From the NCBI GenBank assembly GCA_002099365.1, contig MSED01000008.1, positions 1,178,001 through 1,242,000 of the forward strand: a stretch of 64,000 nt of DNA. The letters run 5' to 3'. The stretch comes from Phialophora verrucosa. Its lineage: Eukaryota; Ascomycota; Eurotiomycetes; Chaetothyriales; Herpotrichiellaceae. Both the position numbers and the translations under genes were made by a program. Positions 59,649 through 64,000 of this stretch are shown piece after piece. The first letter of the stretch is position 1; the number at the start of each line of letters is the position of its first letter. The notes under the pieces were generated by a model that had not been told where the DNA came from, ran no database searches, and saw only the letters and a program-made list of their open reading frames with translations.

Positions 59649-59974
59649 AACTAATACCCACTGCGCAGGTCGACGGCAACCCGACCTGCCTGCCGTTAAT
59701 CTGACGTTGCCCCCTTCAGCTTTCCACTAGGAGACATCTGGTGGTCAAACTTCCTCGGGCATTGCTGGGGTCATCGTGGAGATAGTTATCTTACCGGTTC
59801 CTTGCACGACTCCAGCTCCACATATCGAGAGACCCCGACGGGTGGCCGAGGAAGGAGCGGATGTACAAAGAATTCACAAGGAGGAGCCGTATTACCGCTG
59901 ACTCGTGTCAGCTCAGACATTCACCCGTGCCGCAGCAGGAATCTTTGACGTAAGACAGCCCTTCCATTTCCGCG
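59649..59974. other. short intergenic region without a zinc-cluster exon
   Basis: 326 bases. I looked here for an exon encoding a zinc cluster for the next gene and found none. Confidence 0.45.
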
Positions 59975-60658
59975 ATGGGGAAGTTCTCGACTTCTGACTC
60001 ATTCGGCTCCAGCGTTCCGACCAAGGCCTTATACCCTCTTTCAACGGCCTGTGCGTGCACCTCTATTCTATATCTCGCCCTGGATGAATTGAGGGCCATC
60101 CCGCGATTCCAGTTTCCCGGCTCCCTGTCCCCGCTGCGGACCAGCCTCGCCTCGGCGGCCGACGCTCTAAAGTGTGAGGTTTGCCCCACGAGATTTCTGT
60201 CGGCAATGCAGAATGCCCAGCTCATTGGTGTGTTGCTCCTGTCAGCGGCTGAATGCTACTCCAAGACCTTGGATTCTCTGGCCTTGACGGAAGATTTCCT
60301 CTACAGTTCAACCGCCAAGCGGACCGTCAGACTGCAGGGTCTTGACGGCAACTGTAACGGAACTTCGGCAACGTTCCCCTCCGACGTTTCGTTTACCATG
60401 GAGATAGACGAGGTCGATTGGCGACGCCTGGCGAGGAAGTCGTTGTTCCGCGATATCCATAATGCAACCGATGCGTCACCGAATTGCTTCATGCAGGTCT
60501 TGAGTAATCTGGAAAAACGTCAGATATTCTGGCATACGTTGTCCCCTCCGCCAGATGCACCCAGCTCCTATCGAACCACCTGTTTTCCCGACCGACCGGT
60601 ATGCCTGATGTTGGCGGAGGAGGCTCGTCGTCTCATCGACTCTTTGGATTTTGATTGA
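59975..60658 (+). CDS. C-terminal half of a Zn2Cys6-type regulator, DNA-binding domain missing
   Basis: Open frame of 227 residues from an ATG. It matches the C-terminal regulatory part of fungal regulators: STACACTSILYLALDELRAI, then LKCEVCPTRFLSAMQNAQLIGVLLLSAAECY, then VSFTMEIDEVDWRRLARKSLFRD and the closing LMLAEEARRLIDSLDFD. No zinc-cluster exon is found in the 326 bases upstream. It is therefore either a 5'-truncated remnant or a short protein without DNA-binding ability. Regulators of this kind (AflR/GliZ-like) often lie in secondary-metabolite clusters. Confidence in the family is moderate. Confidence 0.6.
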   Translation: MGKFSTSDSFGSSVPTKALYPLSTACACTSILYLALDELRAIPRFQFPGSLSPLRTSLASAADALKCEVCPTRFLSAMQNAQLIGVLLLSAAECYSKTLDSLALTEDFLYSSTAKRTVRLQGLDGNCNGTSATFPSDVSFTMEIDEVDWRRLARKSLFRDIHNATDASPNCFMQVLSNLEKRQIFWHTLSPPPDAPSSYRTTCFPDRPVCLMLAEEARRLIDSLDFD

Positions 60659-61478
60659 CACTGCAATCGGTCACGCAGGATGGTCTTTGAAAATCGACAT
60701 CACAAGGCACAGGAAAGGGACATAATGGACCTGTCGTGCCACAATGGAAAGTTTGCGTCCAGCAGAACCTGCCCCGAGCGGGGTGGCAACAATTTGGAAT
60801 CATACTACTCGCACAGCGAAAGCCTGACGCAGGGTGCTTACACAGTCAGAATACAGGGCAGCACGTTAGGCGGGAGGAGGCGTCGCCACCTTTCACAGTG
60901 GTAGCGCCGGCCGGAGCATGGAACAACTAGGAGCAGGTCTGTCCACCTGAATCTCTTACGCTGCAATACCATATCTGCAATGCGCAATGACTCGGCTCTT
61001 GTGGCTGGCGCCCCATTGCTTGGGGAAGTTCTTCTGCGAGGCATGTTCCGATCTCCCTTCCAATGTGTCTTGACAGTGAAGGTCCCGAAAGAAGCTGGAC
61101 TTCGTGATATGAGCAGTATAGGCTCGCATAAGATCTTTAATCTCTTCAGCGTAAGCCCACTTGAATGGACGAAAAATGTCAATCCGTTATTTAAACCGGC
61201 GATGTGGTCGTATCGCGACAGTGCAGCCATCGAGGGTCTCTGCGTATCCCTTATAATGCTATTGTGTCTTTACATGGGACGCGCCGGTCTCTCTCGCCAC
61301 AAGGGCAGCAGTACTCTGAAGATTGATTTTACCGAGGATTCTATAGTGTACAGCAGGAGTACCAGGTTTAGATTCCTCAACGGAATTATATCTTTTCGCT
61401 ATAGGATGCCGACAAGTTGACAAGGAAACCATTCCATGATGCTCTAAATTTTCGTGGTTACCGAATAGAATCTTCTTG
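60659..61478. other. convergent intergenic region
   Basis: 820 bases with no gene I can support. The open frame at 60980-61420 has no recognisable domain. Confidence 0.45.
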
Positions 61479-62555
61479 TCATGCGGAAGCCAGAGCAACT
61501 TCATCGTCGAGATCGTTGCAGTAGTGACTTACACCAGCAGCACACATCATACCGGTATACATGGCGTTGGTAACGTGAGTCAACTCTGTACAGGTATCTC
61601 CAGCAACGAAAGCGCCGGGTATGTTGGTGCTTTGGAACGGAGCATGCGCCAAAGCAACGGTACCAGTAGGGGAGAGTACAACCCCTAGTTGGGACAAAAG
61701 TCGTGGCGCGGCCGGTGCAGTCGGTGGCTTGTGGAATAAGAAGGCCATCTGTACGGCCGAATGAGAGCCATCCTCATTACGGAGATGAACGTATACTCCC
61801 TCCTTCTCTTTGTCGGCCACCAGTTTCACCACCGGCCTCGTGTCGATGTGCATTCGGTGAGCGGCGCAAGTGTCCAGTGCTTTCTGGATCTCGGGGTTGG
61901 AGTGGACATTTGGAGGGCCGTTGGTGAACACAGTCACCTTGGACTGGGAAGTGCTTCCGCTGGCAGGCGAGCACATGCAGTGCATCATCGTGGCCATCTT
62001 GGCCATCATCGAGTTGAAGGAGGGATAGCACAGAACCCCCCTTGGTAGCTCCCTGCGTTCGTAGCCATCACAAAACAGGCACTGATATCTGGAATACGTC
62101 AGTCAGCACAAGGCCCAGGCCACTGGGGACAGTCTTCGTATCAATTTGTTCGGAAGGTCTTACATATTGGTGGGCCAATTTTCCGCATAGCCCTCAAGAT
62201 CAGGCAGCATGTCGCGGGCGCCGGTGGCAAGGACAATGGTCCTACCCTGCCAGGACCTTCCTCCAGCGTCCTTAGCGACAAACCCCGAAAGCGAGCCAGC
62301 TGTGCGCGAAACCTCGACGATCTCGGCCTCGACGAAATCGGTATTCTGGTATCTTCCAATCTGCTGCCGGGACAGGTCGTAGAAAGAATGAGGTTCGATG
62401 TGATCTCGGCTTAGCACCGCATGGATATGGCTTGCACCTTGGTTTCGGTGCTTTTGGTGAGTGAAGACCACACAGGAGCGGCTAACTCGACCAAGACCGA
62501 GTGCAACACTGAGGCCAGCGGCGCCGCCTCCGACAATAAGACAATCGTACATCAT
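61479..62555 (-). CDS. thioredoxin reductase-like flavoprotein (GliT-type)
   Basis: Two exons, 62164-62555 and 61479-62088, with a 75-base intron; 333 residues, the length of GliT-like dithiol oxidases. The FAD motif is GGGAAGLS near the start (MMYDCLIVGG), with IVLATGARD further on. The redox-active pair CLFC (134-137, in YQCLFCDGYE) is rebuilt at the splice junction. The C-terminal FAD block is VAGDTCTELTHVTNAMYTGMM. A small cytosolic thioredoxin reductase, and relatives that close or protect disulfides in epipolythiodioxopiperazine pathways, share this form. The spacing CxxC-D-G with Leu-Phe inside leans to the second group. A broken aminotransferase of a type also found in such clusters lies next to it, and a truncated regulator lies across the convergent gap. 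Confidence 0.85.
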
Positions 62556-63030
62556 TTCTATTTCTGCTTTGCGGGAGCCGTGTCTTTGTGAAGTTGAACC
62601 CCACTGGCGCACCACCAGGATCGGGCGCAAAGCGAAATATATATTCATGTACACAGAGGCGGGAGCCGGCGACTTACAGGATTTAAGTCGCCGAAGCGCA
62701 ACAGTGAAAAACCGGCAAACGAAAATCTACGCGAATGCCCCGTCTACTCAGCCGATCCCTCTACTGATTGTTCTGCAAGCAAAATGGTTCACCGTGTCCT
62801 TGCCTGCTTAATTTGTGCTAGAATTAATCTAATCACGCTCCTCTTTTGAATAACTCTCCGATACGGACGAAGGTGGACACGGTCACAATCGGAGAACGGG
62901 TAACGCACGCCATTCAATCTAGCGATGGAGAAGGGATCGCTGCACATGGATGATGCAATACATCAATACGCTGGTTAATAGTAGAGCGCTGATGGGCACG
63001 ATTCTATTATAGGAATGAAGAGGTATACTC
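62556..63030. other. intergenic region
   Basis: 475 bases between two minus-strand genes. It holds the promoter of the GliT-like gene; nothing else is seen. Confidence 0.45.
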
Positions 63031-63390
63031 CTACTGGGTAGCTTTGCAACAATGGGAGCACAGGGCACCATAGGTCCTGTATCTGGCCCGGGATTTCCAT
63101 ATTCGCTGCAGACCCTCTTCCAGCGGTGCCTCGCGCGTGGCAAAGGTCACTCGAAACCAGCCATATTCTTCATTCCCGTAGGAGGATCCAGGTGCAACCA
63201 TAACCCGTTGCTCGCACAAACCTCAACAACCTTAGAGTCCCGTTGCAGGTAGAGGTCGGATTCTCCAGATGTCGCTTTCAGAACATTGCAGTCGGAATAT
63301 TTACGATCGTCCTGGGGCAGAAAATATGGTCGGAAGTCAACCCAGATGTAAACACCAGCATTCCTGTTCCGCTTTGTTACTCCAGGCGCG
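63031..63390 (-). pseudogene. 3' fragment of a PLP aminotransferase (ACC-synthase-like) with frameshift
   Basis: Only the C-terminal domain is recognisable: NAGVYIWVDFRPYFLPQ, then ESDLYLQRDSKVVEVC, and in another frame EQRVMVAPGSSYGNEEYGWFRVTFATREAPLEEGL. The frame changes near 63215; one base appears to be missing. I find no PLP-lysine motif in the next 600 bases upstream, so the main part of the enzyme is absent or beyond recognition. Fold-type I aminotransferases of this subgroup include ACC-synthase-like proteins and GliI. Confidence 0.7.
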
Positions 63391-64000
63391 ATTTGATCCG
63401 TTACTCAGGCCGAGTGACACCTGCAAGAGCATCTCAGGTTGAAGCAGCGAGCCTCAGGGCCACGGTCAGGTTCAAAGATGGAAATAGGCAGTACGCTTGT
63501 CGAGATTCCGACCTCGGATTCGCTAGTTTCCCGTCCCCGGCCTGGCTGACGCACTGGTACTCGGTACACAGGACGGAGTATACCGTTTTCGTACCACTGC
63601 ACCTCCGTAGTATTGATGTGGAGCCCTGCCTTGCGCCACTAATGGACAGGGAACAGCGCGCTGGTGGAGCCAAATCTTGTTTAGCTTTCTCGCGCTGCCA
63701 TCTGCGCACTTTGATCTTCATCGGGTTTTGTGAAACACCCGGCGGGTGCGCTACAGACTGCTCTGGGCAGCTCGATCGACGTTTTTGCCTCGACATGGAA
63801 GTCATGACTGGGACTCTCTTCGGCGCAGCCATACAACTACACAGTAGTCAGAAGTGAAGGAGGTAACACATCCACACGGACACACGGGATACTATCTCGC
63901 TCTGATCGAAGAGCTATCGAAGCTCCCTTCGCGATGCGCATTCAGGCTTCCAAACCGAGCTTTCTGGGCGCGTTTCATGTCACGGCATTTACCGATCCGC
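63391..64000. other. window end without a recognised gene
   Basis: No aminotransferase body or other gene is recognisable here. Open frames on both strands overlap and lack known motifs. Confidence 0.4.

Noticed and set aside
1..64000. CRISPR arrays, rRNA genes and telomere repeats
   Set aside because: None seen; the window is ordinary fungal chromosomal sequence without regularly spaced repeats.

Overview
The window comes from a filamentous ascomycete (Pezizomycotina). Nearly every gene is split by short introns of about 45-60 bases with GT..AG ends. Zn2Cys6 regulators, a HET-domain gene, a fungal GABA/choline-type permease, a BUD6 homologue and a PBP1/ataxin-2 homologue are all fungal or largely fungal. 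The gene set fits Eurotiomycetes, possibly Chaetothyriales, but that placement is inference. Exon borders were worked out by hand from splice motifs, reading frame and family alignment recalled from knowledge; none was tested with transcripts.

Left block (2-22 kb), mostly conserved cell-biology genes: a fungal TPR-like protein, the ER nucleotide-sugar transporter HUT1, a G-patch splicing protein, the polarity kinase KIN1, the RNA-binding protein PBP1 and a divergent 14-3-3-like protein.

Central accessory island (23-51 kb): a decayed HET gene; a PQ-loop membrane protein; a zinc alcohol dehydrogenase; two Zn2Cys6 regulators; an APC permease; two neighbouring Rieske-oxygenase genes that each lack the metal site the other keeps; a nitrilase; a decayed acetate-transporter gene; and a trio of aspartokinase, homoserine O-acetyltransferase and O-acetylhomoserine sulfhydrylase. 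The dehydrogenase, permease, Rieske pair, nitrilase and regulators look like a catabolic gene set. The trio supplies O-acetylhomoserine and uses it, either for methionine or, as in the FUB3/FUB5/FUB7 trio of fusaric acid clusters, for a specialised amino-acid-derived product.

Right block (52-64 kb): BUD6, then another accessory stretch with an NmrA-like reductase, a Zn2Cys6 regulator, a regulator lacking its DNA-binding domain, a GliT-like disulfide reductase/oxidase and a broken aminotransferase fragment.

The most notable observation is the complementary Rieske pair at 35125-38867. One protein keeps the mononuclear-iron site but lacks the whole [2Fe-2S] domain. The other keeps the [2Fe-2S] ligands but has lost the mononuclear-iron ligands and has gained an N-terminal membrane segment.
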